Positions 1 to 14,849 of a stretch of DNA of 64,000 nucleotides are shown here, piece after piece; within the stretch, counting starts at the first letter, position 1, and the number at the start of each line of letters is the position of its first letter. The DNA comes from Bathymodiolus brooksi. Lineage: Eukaryota > Mollusca > Bivalvia > Mytilida > Modiolidae. The position numbers and the translations under genes were made by a program. The stretch is taken from NCBI GenBank assembly GCA_963680875.1, contig OY804589.1, positions 32,962,962 to 33,026,961 of the forward strand. Direction: 5' to 3'. The notes beneath the pieces were generated by a model that saw only the letters and a program-made list of their open reading frames with translations, did no database searches and was not told where the DNA came from.

Positions 1-3000
1 TCATATATACAGTCAAAATCCTGCTTCTTAATAGACAGCCGTCGTCGTGTTTCTCATATATACAGTCAAAATCCTGCTTCTTAATAGACACCCGTCGTCG
101 TGTTTCTCATATATACAGTCAAAATCCTGCTTCTTAGTAGACACCTGTCGTCGTGTTTCTCATATATACAGTCAAAAACCTGCTTCTTAATAGACACCCG
201 TCGTCGTGTTTCTCCTATATGCAGTCAAAATCCTCATTCTTAATAGACAGCCGTCGTCGTGTTTCTCATATATACAGTCTAAATCCTGCTTCTTAATATA
301 CAGCCGCCGTCTTGTTTCTCATATATACAGTCAACATCTTGCTTCTTAATAGACACCCGTCGTCGTGTTTTTCATATATATACAGTCAAAAACCTGCTTC
401 TTAATAGACACCCGTCGTCCTGTTTCTCATATATACAGTCAAAAACCTGCTTCTTAGTAGACACCCGTCGTCGTGTTTCTCATATATACAGTCAGAAACC
501 TGCTTCTTAATAGACACCCGTAGTCGTGTTTCTCATATATACAGTCAAAAACCTGCTTCTTAATAGGCACCCGTCGTCGTGTTTCTCATATATACAGTCA
601 AAATCCTGCTTCTTAATAGACACCCGTCGTCGTGTTTCTCATATATACAGTCAAAATCCTGCTTCTTAATAGACAGCCGTCGTCGTGTTTCTCATATATA
701 CAGTCAAAATCCTGCTTCTTAATAGACACCCGCCGTCGTGTTTCTCCTATATACAGTCAAAAACCTGCTTCTTAATAGACACCCGTCGTCGTGTTTCTCC
801 TATATACAGTCAAAATCCTGCTTCTTAATAGACAGTCATCGTCGTGTTTCTCATATATACAGTCAAAATTCTGCTTCTTAATAGACACCCGTCGTCGTGT
901 TTCTCATATATACAGTCAAAATCCTGCTTCTTAATAGACAGCCGTCGTCGTGTTTCTCATATATACAGTCAAAATCCTGCTTCTTAATAGACACCCGTCG
1001 TCGTGTTTCTCCTATATACAGTCAAAATCCTGCTTCTTAATAGACAGCCGTCGTCGTGTTTCTCATATATACAGTCAAAATCCTGCTTCTTAATAGACAG
1101 CCGTCGTCGTGTTTCTCATATATACAGTAAACATCCTGCTTCTTAATAGACACCCGTCGTCGTGTTTTTCATATATATACAGTCAAAAACCTGCTTCTTA
1201 GTAGACACCCGTCGTCGTGTTTCTCATATATATACAGTCAAAATCCTGCTTCTTAATAGACAGCCGTCGTCGTGTTTCTCATATATACAGTCAAAATCCT
1301 GCTTCTTAATAGACACCCGCCGTCGTGTTTCTCCTATATACAGTCAAAAACCTGCTTCTTAATAGACACCCGTCGTCGTGTTTCTCCTATATACAGTCAA
1401 AATCCTGCTTCTTAATAGACAGCCATCGTCGTGTTTCTCATATATACAGTCAAAATTCTGCTTCTTAATAGACAGCCGTCGTCGTGTTTCTCATATATAC
1501 AGTCAAAATCCTGCTTCTTAATAGACACCCGTCGTCGTGTTTCTCCTATATACAGTCAAAATCCTGCTTCTTAATAGACACCCGTCGTCGTGTTTCTCAT
1601 ATATACAGTAAAAATCCTGCTTCTTAATAGACAGCCGTCGTCGTGTTTCTCATATATACAGTAAACATCCTGCTTCTTAATAGACACCCGTCGTCGTGTT
1701 TTTCATATATATACAGTCAAAAACCTGCTTCTTAGTAGACACCCGTCGTCGTGTTTCTCATATATATACAGTCAAAATCCTGCTTCTTAATAGACACCCG
1801 TCGTCCTGTTTCTCATATATACAGTCAAAAACCTGCTTCTTAGTAAACAACCGTCGTCGTGTTTCTCATATATACAGTCAAAAACCTGCTTCATAATAGA
1901 TACCCGTCGTTGTGTTTCTCCTATATACAGTCAAAATCCTGCTTCTTAATAGACAGCCGTCGTCGTGTTTCTCATATATACAGTCAAAATCCTGCTTCTT
2001 AATAGACAGCCGTCGTCGTGTTTCTCATATATACAGTCAAAATCCTGCTTCTTAATAGACACCCGTCGTCGTGTTTCTCATATATACAGTCAAAATCCTG
2101 CTTCTTAGTAGACACCTGTCGTCGTGTTTCTCATATATACAGTCAAAAACCTGCTTCTTAATAGACACCCGTCGTCGTGTTTCTCCTATATGCAGTCAAA
2201 ATCCTCATTCTTAATAGACAGCCGTCGTCGTGTTTCTCATATATACAGTCTAAATCCTGCTTCTTAATATACAGCCGCCGTCTTGTTTCTCATATATACA
2301 GTCAACATCTTGCTTCTTAATAGACACCCGTCGTCGTGTTTTTCATATATATACAGTCAAAAACCTGCTTCTTAATAGACACCCGTCGTCCTGTTTCTCA
2401 TATATACAGTCAAAAACCTGCTTCTTAGTAGACACCCGTCGTCGTGTTTCTCATATATACAGTCAGAAACCTGCTTCTTAATAGACACCCGTAGTCGTGT
2501 TTCTCATATATACAGTCAAAAACCTGCTTCTTAATAGGCACCCGTCGTCGTGTTTCTCATATATACAGTCAAAATCCTGCTTCTTAATAGACACCCGTCG
2601 TCGTGTTTCTCATATATACAGTCAAAATCCTGCTTCTTAATAGACAGCCGTCGTCGTGTTTCTCATATATACAGTCAAAATCCTGCTTCTTAATAGACAC
2701 CCGCCGTCGTGTTTCTCCTATATACAGTCAAAAACCTGCTTCTTAATAGACACCCGTCGTCGTGTTTCTCCTATATACAGTCAAAATCCTGCTTCTTAAT
2801 AGACAGTCATCGTCGTGTTTCTCATATATACAGTCAAAATTCTGCTTCTTAATAGACACCCGTCGTCGTGTTTCTCATATATACAGTCAAAATCCTGCTT
2901 CTTAATAGACAGCCGTCGTCGTGTTTCTCATATATACAGTCAAAATCCTGCTTCTTAATAGACACCCGTCGTCGTGTTTCTCCTATATACAGTCAAAATC

Positions 3001-6000
3001 CTGCTTCTTAATAGACAGCCGTCGTCGTGTTTCTCATATATACAGTCAAAATCCTGCTTCTTAATAGACAGCCGTCGTCGTGTTTCTCATATATACAGTA
3101 AACATCCTGCTTCTTAATAGACACCCGTCGTCGTGTTTTTCATATATATACAGTCAAAAACCTGCTTCTTAGTAGACACCCGTCGTCGTGTTTCTCATAT
3201 ATATACAGTCAAAATCCTGCTTCTTAATAGACACCCGTCGTCCTGTTTCTCATATATACAGTCAAAAACCTGCTTCTTAGTAAACAACCGTCGTCGTGTT
3301 TCTCATATATACAGTCAAAAACCTGCTTCATAATAGATACCCGTCGTCGTGTTTCTCCTATATACAGTCAAAATCCTGCTTCTTAATAGACAGCCGTCGT
3401 CGTGTTTCTCATATATACAGTAAAAATCCTGCTTCTTAATAGACACCCGTCGTCGTGTTTCTCATATATACAGTCAAAATCCTGCTTCTTAATAGACACC
3501 CGTCGTCGTGTTTCTCCTATATACAGTCAAAAACCTGCTTCTTAATAGACACCCGTCGTCGTGTTTCTCCTATATACAGTCAAAATCCTGCTTCTTAATA
3601 GACAGCCATCGTCGTGTTTCTCATATATACAGTCAAAATTCTGCTTCTTAATAGACAGCCGTCGTCGTGTTTCTCATATATACAGTCAAAATCCTGCTTC
3701 TTAATAGACACCCGTCGTCGTGTTTCTCCTATATACAGTCAAAATCCTGCTTCTTAATAGACACCCGTCGTCGTGTTTCTCATATATACAGTAAAAATCC
3801 TGCTTCTTAATAGACAGCCGTCGTCGTGTTTCTCATATATACAGTAAACATCCTGCTTCTTAATAGACACCCGTCGTCGTGTTTTTCATATATATACAGT
3901 CAAAAACCTGCTTCTTAGTAGACACCCGTCGTCGTGTTTCTCATATATATACAGTCAAAATCCTGCTTCTTAATAGACACCCGTCGTCGTGTTTCTCATA
4001 TATACAGTCAAAAACCTGCTTCTTAGTAAACAACCGTCGTCGTGTTTCTCATATATACAGTCAAAAACCTGCTTCATAATAGATACCCGTCGTCGTGTTT
4101 CTCCTATATACAGTCAAAATCCTGCTTCTTAATAGACAGCCGTCGTCGTGTTTCTCATATATACAGTCAAAATCCTGCTTCTTAATAGACAGCCGTCGTC
4201 GTGTTTCTCATATATACAGTCAAAATCCTGCTTCTTAATAGACACCCGTCGTCGTGTTTCTCATATATACAGTCAAAATCCTGCTTCTTAGTAGACACCT
4301 GTCGTCGTGTTTCTCATATATACAGTCAAAAACCTGCTTCTTAATAGACACCCGTCGTCGTGTTTCTCCTATATGCAGTCAAAATCCTCATTCTTAATAG
4401 ACAGCCGTCGTCGTGTTTCTCATATATACAGTCTAAATCCTGCTTCTTAATATACAGCCGCCGTCTTGTTTCTCATATATACAGTCAACATCCTGCTTCT
4501 TAATAGACACCCGTCGTCGTGTTTTTCATATATATACAGTCAAAAACCTGCTTCTTAATAGACACCCGTCGTCCTGTTTCTCATATATACAGTCAAAAAC
4601 CTGCTTCTTAGTAGACACCCGTCGTCGTGTTTCTCATATATACAGTCAGAAACCTGCTTCTTAATAGACACCCGTAGTCGTGTTTCTTATATATACAGTC
4701 ACAAACCTGCTTCTTAATAGGCACCCGTCGTCGTGTTTCTCATATATACAGTCAAAATCCTGCTTCTTAATAGACACCCGTCGTCGTGTTTCTCATATAT
4801 ACAGTCAAAATCCTGCTTCTTAATAGACACCCGTCGTCGTGTTTCTCATATATACAGTCAAAATCCTGCTTCTTAATAGACACCCGCCGTCGTGTTTCTC
4901 CTATATACAGTCAAAAACCTGCTTCTTAATAGACACCCGTCGTCGTGTTTCTCCTATATACAGTCAAAATCCTGCTTCTTAATAGACAGCCATCGTCGTG
5001 TTTCTCATATATACAGTCAAAATTCTGCTTCTTAATAGACACCCGTCGTCGTGTTTCTCATATATACAGTCAAAATCCTGCTTCTTAATAGACAGCCGTC
5101 GTCGTGTTTCTCATATATACAGTCAAAATCCTGCTTCTTAATAGACACCCGTCGTCGTGTTTCTCCTATATACAGTCAAAATCCTGCTTCTTAATAGACA
5201 GCCGTCGTCGTGTTTCTCATATATACAGTCAAAATCCTGCTTCTTAATAGACAGCCGTCGTCGTGTTTCTCATATATACAGTAAACATCCTGCTTCTTAA
5301 TAGACACCCGTCGTCGTGTTTTTCATATATATACAGTCAAAAACCTGCTTCTTAGTAGACACCCGTCGTCGTGTTTCTCATATATATACAGTCAAAATCC
5401 TGCTTCTTAATAGACACCCGTCGTCCTGTTTCTCATATATACAGTCAAAAACCTGCTTCTTAGTAAACAACCGTCGTCGTGTTTCTCATATATACAGTCA
5501 AAAACCTGCTTCATAATAGATACCCGTCGTCGTGTTTCTCCTATATACAGTCAAAATCCTGCTTCTTAATAGACAGCCGTCGTCGTGTTTCTCATATATA
5601 CAGTCAAAATCCTGCTTCTTAATAGACACCCGTCGTCGTGTTTCTCATATATACAGTCAAAATCCTGCTTCTTAATAGACACCCGTCGTCGTGTTTCTCC
5701 TATATACAGTCAAAAACCTGCTTCTTAATAGACACCCGCCGTCGTGTTTCTCCTATAAACAGTCAAAATCCTGCTTCTTAATAGATACTCGTCGTCGTGT
5801 TTCTCATATATACAGTCAAAATCCTGCTTCTTAATAGACAGCCGTCGTCGTGTTTCTCATATATACAGTCAAAATCCTGCTTCTTAATAGACAGCCGTCG
5901 TCGTGTTTCTCATATATACAGTCAGAAACCTGCTTCTTAATAGACACCCGTCGTCGTGTTTCTCATATATACAGTCAAAAACCTGCTTCTTAATAGGCAC

Positions 6001-6600
6001 CCGTCGTCGTGTTTCTCATATATACAGTCAAAATCCTGCTTCTTAATAGACACCCGTCGTCGTGTTTCTCATATATACAGTCAAAATCCTGCTTCTTAAT
6101 AGACAGTCGTCGTCGTGTTTCTCATATATACAGTCAAAATCCTGCTTCTTAATAGACACCCGTCGTCGTGTTTCTCCTATATACAGCCAAAAACCTGCTT
6201 CTTAATAGACACCCGCCGTCGTGTTTCTCCTATATACAGTCAAAATCCTGCTTCTTAATAGACACTCGTCGTCGTGTTTCTCATATATACAGTCAAAATC
6301 CTGCTTCTTAATAGACACCCGTCGTCGTGTTTCTCATATATACAGTCAAAAACCTGCTTCTTAATAGACAGCCGTCGTAGTGTTTCTCATATATACAGTC
6401 AAAAACCTGCTTCTTAATAGACACCCACGTCGTGATTCTCAAATATACAGTCAAAAACCTCCTTCTTAATTAACACCCGCCGTCGTGTTTCTCATATATA
6501 CAGTCAAAATCCTGCTTCTTGATAGACAGCCGTCGTCGTGTTTCTCATATATACAGTCAAAATCCTGCTTCTTAGTAGACACCCGTCGTCGTGTTTCTCA
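1..6600 (+). repeat. Higher-order repeat block, about 2 kb period (first three copies)
   Basis: Three successive higher-order copies begin near 1, 1,972 and 4,155. The offset is 1,971 bp for the first pair and 2,183 bp for the second. The difference of 212 bp is four monomers, present in copy 2 around 3,421-3,632. A marker monomer (CCTATATGCAGTC followed by AAATCCTCATTC) sits with its GCAGTC at 221, 2,192 and 4,375. The period 1,971 equals 37 monomers plus 10 bp, and I count five 55-bp monomers in the unit, which accounts for the extra 10. From about 4.9 kb the sequence also pairs with 6.9-8.5 kb at offset 2,017, becoming 2,018 after a 1-bp loss near 6,427. The copies are mosaics rather than exact duplicates. 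Confidence 0.85.
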
Positions 6601-8540
6601 TATATACAGTCAAAAACCTGCTTCTTAATAGACACCCGTCGTCGTGTTTCTCCTATATGCAGTCAAAATCCTCCTTCTTAATAGACAGCCGTCGTCGTGT
6701 TTCTCATTTATACAGTAAACATCCTGCTTCTTAATTTACAGCCGCCGTCTTGTTTCTCATATATACAGTCAAAATCCTGCTTCTTAATAGACAGCCGTCG
6801 TCGTGTTTCTCATATATACAGTCAGAAACCTGCTTCTTAATAGACACCCGTCGTCGTGTTTCTCATATATACAGTCAAATTCCTGCTTCTTAATAGACAG
6901 CCGTCGTCGTGTTTCTCCTATATACAGTCAAAAACCTGCTTCTTAATAGACACCCGTCGTCGTGTTTCTCCTATATACAGTCAAAATCCTGCTTCTTAAT
7001 AGACAGCCATCGTCGTGTTTCTCATATATACAGTCAAAATTCTGCTTCTTAATAGACACCCGTCGTCGTGTTTCTCATATATACAGTCAAAATCCTGCTT
7101 CTTAATAGACAGCCGTCGTCGTGTTTCTCATATATACAGTCAAAATCCTGCTTCTTAATAGACACCCGTCGTCGTGTTTCTCCTATATACAGTCAAAATC
7201 CTGCTTCTTAATAGACACCCGTCGTCGTGTTTCTCATATATACAGTCAAAATCCTGCTTCTTAATAGACAGCCGTCGTCGTGTTTCTCATATATACAGTA
7301 AACATCCTGCTTCTTAATAGACACCCGTCGTCGTGTTTTTCATATATATACAGTCAAAAACCTGCTTCTTAGTAGACACCCGTCGTCGTGTTTCTCATAT
7401 ATATACAGTCAAAATCCTGCTTCTTAATAGACACCCGTCGTCCTGTTTCTCATATATACAGTCAAAAACCTGCTTCTTAGTAAACAACCGTCGTCGTGTT
7501 TCTCATATATACAGTCAAAAACCTGCTTCATAATAGATACCCGTCGTCGTGTTTCTCCTATATACAGTCAAAATCCTGCTTCTTAATAGACAGCCGTCGT
7601 CGTGTTTCTCATATATACAGTCAAAATCCTGCTTCTTAATAGACACCCGTCGTTGTGTTTCTCATATATACAGTCAAAATCCTGCTTCTTAATAGACACC
7701 CGTCGTCGTGTTTCTCCTATATACAGTCAAAAACCTGCTTCTTAATAGACACCCGCCGTCGTGTTTCTCCTATATACAGTCAAAATCCTGCTTCTTAATA
7801 GATACTCGTCGTCGTGTTTCTCATATATACAGTCAAAATCTTGCTTCTTAATAGACAGCCGTCGTCGTGTTTCTCATATATACAGTCAAAATCCTGCTTC
7901 TTAATAGACAGCCGTCGTCGTGTTTCTCATATATACAGTCAGAAACCTGCTTCTTAATAGACACCCATCGTCGTGTTTCTCATATATACAGTCAAAAACC
8001 TGCTTCTTAATAGGCACCCGTCGTCGTGTTTCTCATATATACAGTCAAAATCCTGCTTCTTAATAGACACCCGTCGTCGTGTTTCTCATATATACAGTCA
8101 AAATCCTGCTTCTTAATAGACAGCCGTCGTCGTGTTTCTCATATATACAGTCAAAATCCTGCTTCTTAATAGACACCCGTCGTCGTGTTTCTCCTATATA
8201 CAGTCAAAAACCTGCTTCTTAATAGACACCCGCCGTCGTGTTTCTCCTATATACAGTCAAAATCCTGCTTCTTAATAGACACTCGTCGTCGTGTTTCTCA
8301 TATATACAGTCAAAATCCTGCTTCTTAATAGACACCCGTCGTCGTGTTTCTCATATATACAGTCAAAAACCTGCTTCTTAATAGACAGCCGTCGTCGTGT
8401 TTCTCATATATACAGTCAAAAACCTGCTTCTTAATAGACACCCACAGTCGTGATTCTCAAATATACAGTCAAAAACCTCCTTCTTAATTAACACCCGCCG
8501 TCGTGTTTCTCATATATACAGTCAAAATCCTGCTTCCAAA

Positions 8541-11500
8541 TAGACAGCCGTCGTCTTGTTTCTCATATATACAGTCAAAATCCTGCTTCTTAATAGACAC
8601 CCGTCGTCGTGTTTCTCATATATACAGTCAAAATCCTGCTTCTTAGTAGACACCCGTCGTCGTGTTTCTCATATATACAGTCAAAAACCTGCTTCTTAAT
8701 AGACACCCTTCGTCGTGTTTCTCCTATATGCAGTCAAAATCCTCCTTCTTAATAGACAGCCGTCGTCGTGTTTCTCATATATACAGTAAACATCCTGCTT
8801 CTTAATATACAGCCGCCGTCTTGTTTCTCATATATACAGTCAACATCCTGCTTCTTAATAGACACCCGTCGTCGTGTTTTTCATATATATACAGTCAAAA
8901 ACCTGCTTCTTAATAGACACCCGTCGTCCTGTTTCTCATATATACAGTCAAAAACCTGCTTCTTAGTAGACACCCGTCGTCGTGTTTCTCATATATACAG
9001 TCAGAAACCTGCTTCTTAATAGACACCCGTCGTCGTGTTTCTCATATATACAGTCAAAAACCTGCTTCTTAATAGGCACCCGTCGTCGTGTTTCTCATAT
9101 ATATACAGTCAAAATCCTGCTTCTTAATAGACACCCGTCGTCCTGTTTCTCATATATACAGTCAAAAACCTGCTTCTTAGTAGACACCCGTCGTCGTGTT
9201 TCTCATATATACAGTCAGAAACCTGCTTCTTAATAGACACCCGCCGTCGTGTTTCTCATATATACAGTCAAAAACCTGCTTCTTAATAGGCACCCGTCGT
9301 CGTGTTTCTCATATATACAGTCAAAATCCTGCTTCTTAATAGACACCCGTCGTCGTGTTTCTCATATATACAGTCAAAATCCTGCTTCTTAATAGACAGC
9401 CGTCGTCGTGTTTCTCATATATACAGTCAAAATCCTGCTTCTTAATAGACACCCGCCGTCGTGTTTCTCCTATATACAGTCAAAAACCTGCTTCTTAATA
9501 GACACCCGTCGTCGTGTTTCTCCTATATACAGTCAAAATCCTGCTTCTTAATAGACAGCCATCGTCGTGTTTCTCATATATACAGTCAAAATTCTGCTTC
9601 TTAATAGACACCCGTCGTCGTGTTTCTCATATATACAGTCAAAATCCTGCTTCTTAATAGACAGCCGTCGTCGTGTTTCTCATATATACAGTCAAAATCC
9701 TGCTTCTTAATAGACACCCGTCGTCGTGTTTCTCCTATATACAGTCAACATCCTGCTTCTTAATAGACACCCGTCGTCGTGTTTCTCATATATACAGTCA
9801 AAATCCTGCTTCTTAATAGACACCCGTCGTCGTGTTTCTCATGTATACAGTCAACATCCTGCTTCTTAATAGACACCCGTCGTCGTGTTTTTCATATATA
9901 TACAGTCAAAAACCTGCTTCTTAATAGACACCCGTCTTCCTGTTTCTCATATATACAGTCAAAAACCTGCTTCTTAGTAGACACCCGTCGTCGTGTTTCT
10001 CATATATACAGTCAGAAACCTGCTTCTTAATAGACACCCGTCGTCGTGTTTCTCATATATACAGTCAAAAACCTGCTTCTTAATAGACACCCGTCGTCGT
10101 GTTTCTCATACATATACAGTCAAAATCCTGCTTCTTAATAGACACCCGTCGTCCTGTTTCTCATATATACAGTCAAAAACCTGCTTCTTAGTAGACACCC
10201 GTCGTCGTGTTTCTCATATATATAGTCAAAAACCTGCTTCATAATAGATACCCGTCGTCGTGTTTCTCCTATATACAGTCAAAATCCTGCTTCTTAATAG
10301 ACAGCCGTCGTCGTGTTTCTCATATATACAGTCAAAATCCTGCTTCTTAATAGACACCCGTCGTCGTGTTTCTCATATATACAGTCAAAATCCTGCTTCT
10401 TAATAGACACCCGTCGTCGTGTTTCTCCTATATACAGTCAAAAACCTGCTTCTTAATAGACACCCGCCGTCGTGTTTCTCCTATATACAGTCAAAATCCT
10501 GCTTCTTAATAGACACTCGTCGTCGTGTTTATCATATGTACAGTCAAAATCCTGCTTCTTAATAGACAGCCGTCGTCGTGTTTCTCATATATACAGTCAA
10601 AATCCTGCTTCTTAATAGACAGCCGTCGTCTTGTTTCTCATATATACAGTCAAAATCCTGCTTCTTAATAGACACCCGTCGTCGTGTTTCTCATATATAC
10701 AGTCAAAATCCTGCTTCTTAGTAGACACCCGTCGTCGTGTTTCTCATATATACAGTCAAAAACCTGCTTCTTAATAGACACCCTTCGTCGTGTTTCTCCT
10801 ATATGCAGTCAAAATCCTCCTTCTTAATAGACAGCCGTCGTCGTGTTTCTCATATATACAGTAAACATCCTGCTTCTTAATATACAGCCGCCGTCTTGTT
10901 TCTCATATATACAGTCAACATCCTGCTTCTTAATAGACACCCGTCGTCGTGTTTTTCATATATATACAGTCAAAAACCTGCTTCTTAATAGACACCCGTC
11001 GTCCTGTTTCTCATATATACAGTCAAAAACCTGCTTCTTAGTAGACACCCGTCGTCGTGTTTCTCATATATACAGTCAGAAACCTGCTTCTTAATAGACA
11101 CCCGTCGTCGTGTTTCTCATATATACAGTCAAAAACCTGCTTCTTAATAGGCACCCGTCGTCGTGTTTCTCATATATATACAGTCAAAATCCTGCTTCTT
11201 AATAGACACCCGTCGTCCTGTTTCTCATATATACAGTCAAAAACCTGCTTCTTAGTAGACACCCGTCGTCGTGTTTCTCATATATACAGTCAGAAACCTG
11301 CTTCTTAATAGACACCCGCCGTCGTGTTTCTCATATATACAGTCAAAAACCTGCTTCTTAATAGGCACCCGTCGTCGTGTTTCTCATATATACAGTCAAA
11401 ATCCTGCTTCTTAATAGACACCCGTCGTCGTGTTTCTCATATATACAGTCAAAATCCTGCTTCTTAATAGACAGCCGTCGTCGTGTTTCTCATATATACA

Positions 11501-12690
11501 GTCAAAATCCTGCTTCTTAATAGACACCCGCCGTCGTGTTTCTCCTATATACAGTCAAAAACCTGCTTCTTAATAGACACCCGTCGTCGTGTTTCTCCTA
11601 TATACAGTCAAAATCCTGCTTCTTAATAGACAGCCATCGTCGTGTTTCTCATATATACAGTCAAAATTCTGCTTCTTAATAGACACCCGTCGTCGTGTTT
11701 CTCATATATACAGTCAAAATCCTGCTTCTTAATAGACAGCCGTCGTCGTGTTTCTCATATATACAGTCAAAATCCTGCTTCTTAATAGACACCCGTCGTC
11801 GTGTTTCTCCTATATACAGTCAACATCCTGCTTCTTAATAGACACCCGTCGTCGTGTTTCTCATATATACAGTCAAAATCCTGCTTCTTAATAGACACCC
11901 GTCGTCGTGTTTCTCATGTATACAGTCAACATCCTGCTTCTTAATAGACACCCGTCGTCGTGTTTTTCATATATATACAGTCAAAAACCTGCTTCTTAAT
12001 AGACACCCGTCTTCCTGTTTCTCATATATACAGTCAAAAACCTGCTTCTTAGTAGACACCCGTCGTCGTGTTTCTCATATATACAGTCAGAAACCTGCTT
12101 CTTAATAGACACCCGTCGTCGTGTTTCTCATATATACAGTCAAAAACCTGCTTCTTAATAGACACCCGTCGTCGTGTTTCTCATACATATACAGTCAAAA
12201 TCCTGCTTCTTAATAGACACCCGTCGTCCTGTTTCTCATATATACAGTCAAAAACCTGCTTCTTAGTAGACACCCGTCGTCGTGTTTCTCATATATATAG
12301 TCAAAAACCTGCTTCATAATAGATACCCGTCGTCGTGTTTCTCCTATATACAGTCAAAATCCTGCTTCTTAATAGACAGCCGTCGTCGTGTTTCTCATAT
12401 ATACAGTCAAAATCCTGCTTCTTAATAGACACCCGTCGTCGTGTTTCTCATATATACAGTCAAAATCCTGCTTCTTAATAGACACCCGTCGTCGTGTTTC
12501 TCCTATATACAGTCAAAAACCTGCTTCTTAATAGACACCCGCCGTCGTGTTTCTCCTATATACAGTCAAAATCCTGCTTCTTAATAGACACTCGTCGTCG
12601 TGTTTATCATATGTACAGTCAAAATCCTGCTTCTTAATAGACAGCCGTCGTCGTGTTTCTCATATATACAGTCAAAATCCTGCTTCTTAA
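8541..12690 (+). repeat. 2,075-bp tandem duplication inside macro copy 1
   Basis: Units about 8,541-10,615 and 10,616-12,690. Private variants recur exactly 2,075 bp apart: the CTCCTATATGCAGTC marker (G at 8,730 and 10,805), TTATCATATG (10,529 and 12,604) and the CATACATATACAG 55-bp monomer (about 10,109 and 12,184). The left edge is set by TTCCAAATAG near 8,536 against TTCTTAATAG near 10,611. Macro copy 2 carries this segment once, at about 18.2-20.3 kb, so the gain is most simply placed after the macro-duplication. No internal difference was seen in the parts compared. Confidence 0.85.
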
Positions 12691-13149
12691 TAGACACCCG
12701 TCGTCGTGTTTCTCATATATACAGTCAAAAACCTGCTTCTTAATAGACACCCGTCGTCGTGTTTCTCATATATACAGTCAAAAACCTGCTTCTTAATAGA
12801 CACCCGCCGTCTTGTTTCTCAAATATACAGTCAAAAACCTCCTTCTTAATTAACACCCGCCGTCGTGTTTCTCATATATACAGTCAAAAACCTGCTTCAT
12901 AATAGATACCCGTCGTCGTGTTTCTCCTATATACAGTCAAAATCCTGCTTCTTAATAGACAGCCGTCGTCGTATTTCTCATATATACAGTCAAAATCCTG
13001 CTTCTTAATAGACAGCCGTCGTCGTGTTTCTCATATATACAGTCAAAATCCTGCTTCTTAATAGACAGCCGTCGTCGTGTTTCTCATATATACAGTCAAA
13101 ATCCTGCTTCTTAATAGACAACCGTCGTCGTGTTTCTCCTATATACATT

Positions 13150-14849
13150 CAAAATCCTGCTTCTTAATAGACAGCCGTCGTCGTGTTTCTCATATATACA
13201 GTCAAAATTCTGCTTCTTAATAGACACCCGTCGTCGTGTTTCTCCTATATACAGTCAAAAACCTGCTTCTTAATAGACACCCGCCGTCGTGTTTGTCATA
13301 TATACAGTCAAAAACCTGCTTCTTAATAGACACCCGTCGTCGTGTTTCTCCTATATACAGTCAAAATCTTGCTTCTTAATAGACACCCGTCGTCGTGTTT
13401 CTCATATATACAGTCAAAATCCTGCTTCTTAATAGACACCCGTCGTCCTGTTTCTCATATATACAGTCAAAAACCTGCTTCTTAGTAGACACCCGTCGTC
13501 GTGTTTCTCATATATACAGTCAGAAACCTGCTTCTTAATAGACACCCGTCGTCGTGTTTCTCATATATACAGTCAAAAACCTGCTTCTTAATAGGCACCC
13601 GTCGTCGTGTTTCTCATATATATACAGTCAAAATCCTGCTTCTTAATAGACACCCGTCGTCCTGTTTCTCATATATACAGTCAAAAACCTGCTTCTTAGT
13701 AGACACCCGTCGTCGTGTTTCTCATATATACAGTCAGAAACCTGCTTCTTAATAGACACCCGCCGTCGTGTTTCTCATATATACAGTCAAAAACCTGCTT
13801 CTTAATAGGCACCCGTCGTCGTGTTTCTCATATATACAGTCAAAATCCTGCTTCTTAATAGACACCCGTCGTCGTGTTTCTCATATATACAGTCAAAATC
13901 CTGCTTCTTAATAGACACCCGTCGTCGTGTTTCTCCTATATACATTCAAAATCCTGCTTCTTAATAGACACCCGTCGTCGTGTTTCTCATATATGCAGTC
14001 AAAATCCTGCTTCTTAATAGACAGCCGTCGTCGTGTTTCTCATATATACAGTCAAAATTCTGCTTCTTAATAGACACCCGTCGTCGTGTTTCTCCTATAT
14101 ACAGTCAAAAACCTGCTTCTTAATAGACACCCGCCGTCGTGTTTGTCATATATACAGTCAAAAACCTGCTTCTTAATAGACACCCGTCGTCGTGTTTCTC
14201 CTATATACAGTCAAAATCTTGCTTCTTAATAGACACCCGTCGTCGTGTTTCTCATATATACAGTCAAAATCCTGCTTCTTAATAGACACCCGTCGTCCTG
14301 TTTCTCATATATACAGTCAAAAACCTGCTTCTTAGTAGACACCCGTCGTCGTGTTTCTCATATATACAGTCAGAAACCTGCTTCTTAATAGACACCCGTC
14401 GTCGTGTTTCTCATATATACAGTCAAAAACCTGCTTCTTAATAGGCACCCGTCGTCGTGTTTCTCATATATATACAGTCAAAATCCTGCTTCTTAATAGA
14501 CACCCGTCGTCCTGTTTCTCATATATACAGTCAAAAACCTGCTTCTTAGTAGACACCCGTCGTCGTGTTTCTCATATATACAGTCAGAAACCTGCTTCTT
14601 AATAGACACCCGCCGTCGTGTTTCTCATATATACAGTCAAAAACCTGCTTCTTAATAGGCACCCGTCGTCGTGTTTCTCATATATACAGTCAAAATCCTG
14701 CTTCTTAATAGACACCCGTCGTCGTGTTTCTCATATATACAGTCAAAATCCTGCTTCTTAATAGACAGCCGTCGTCGTGTTTCTCATATATACAGTCAAA
14801 ATCCTGCTTCTTAATAGACACCCGCCGTCGTGTTTCTCCTATATACAGT
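13150..14849 (+). repeat. 850-bp tandem duplication (16 monomers plus 2 bp)
   Basis: GTTTGTCATA, a rare state of the TTTCTCATA junction, lies at 13,291 and 14,141, and AAAATTCTGC at about 13,204 and 14,054, both 850 bp apart. The match begins near 13,150/14,000 and fades near 13,916/14,766. The same 850-bp pairing is present in macro copy 2 (GTTTG at 20,941 and 21,791) and again in its tandem copy (24,127 and 24,977), so it predates both larger events. Confidence 0.82.
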
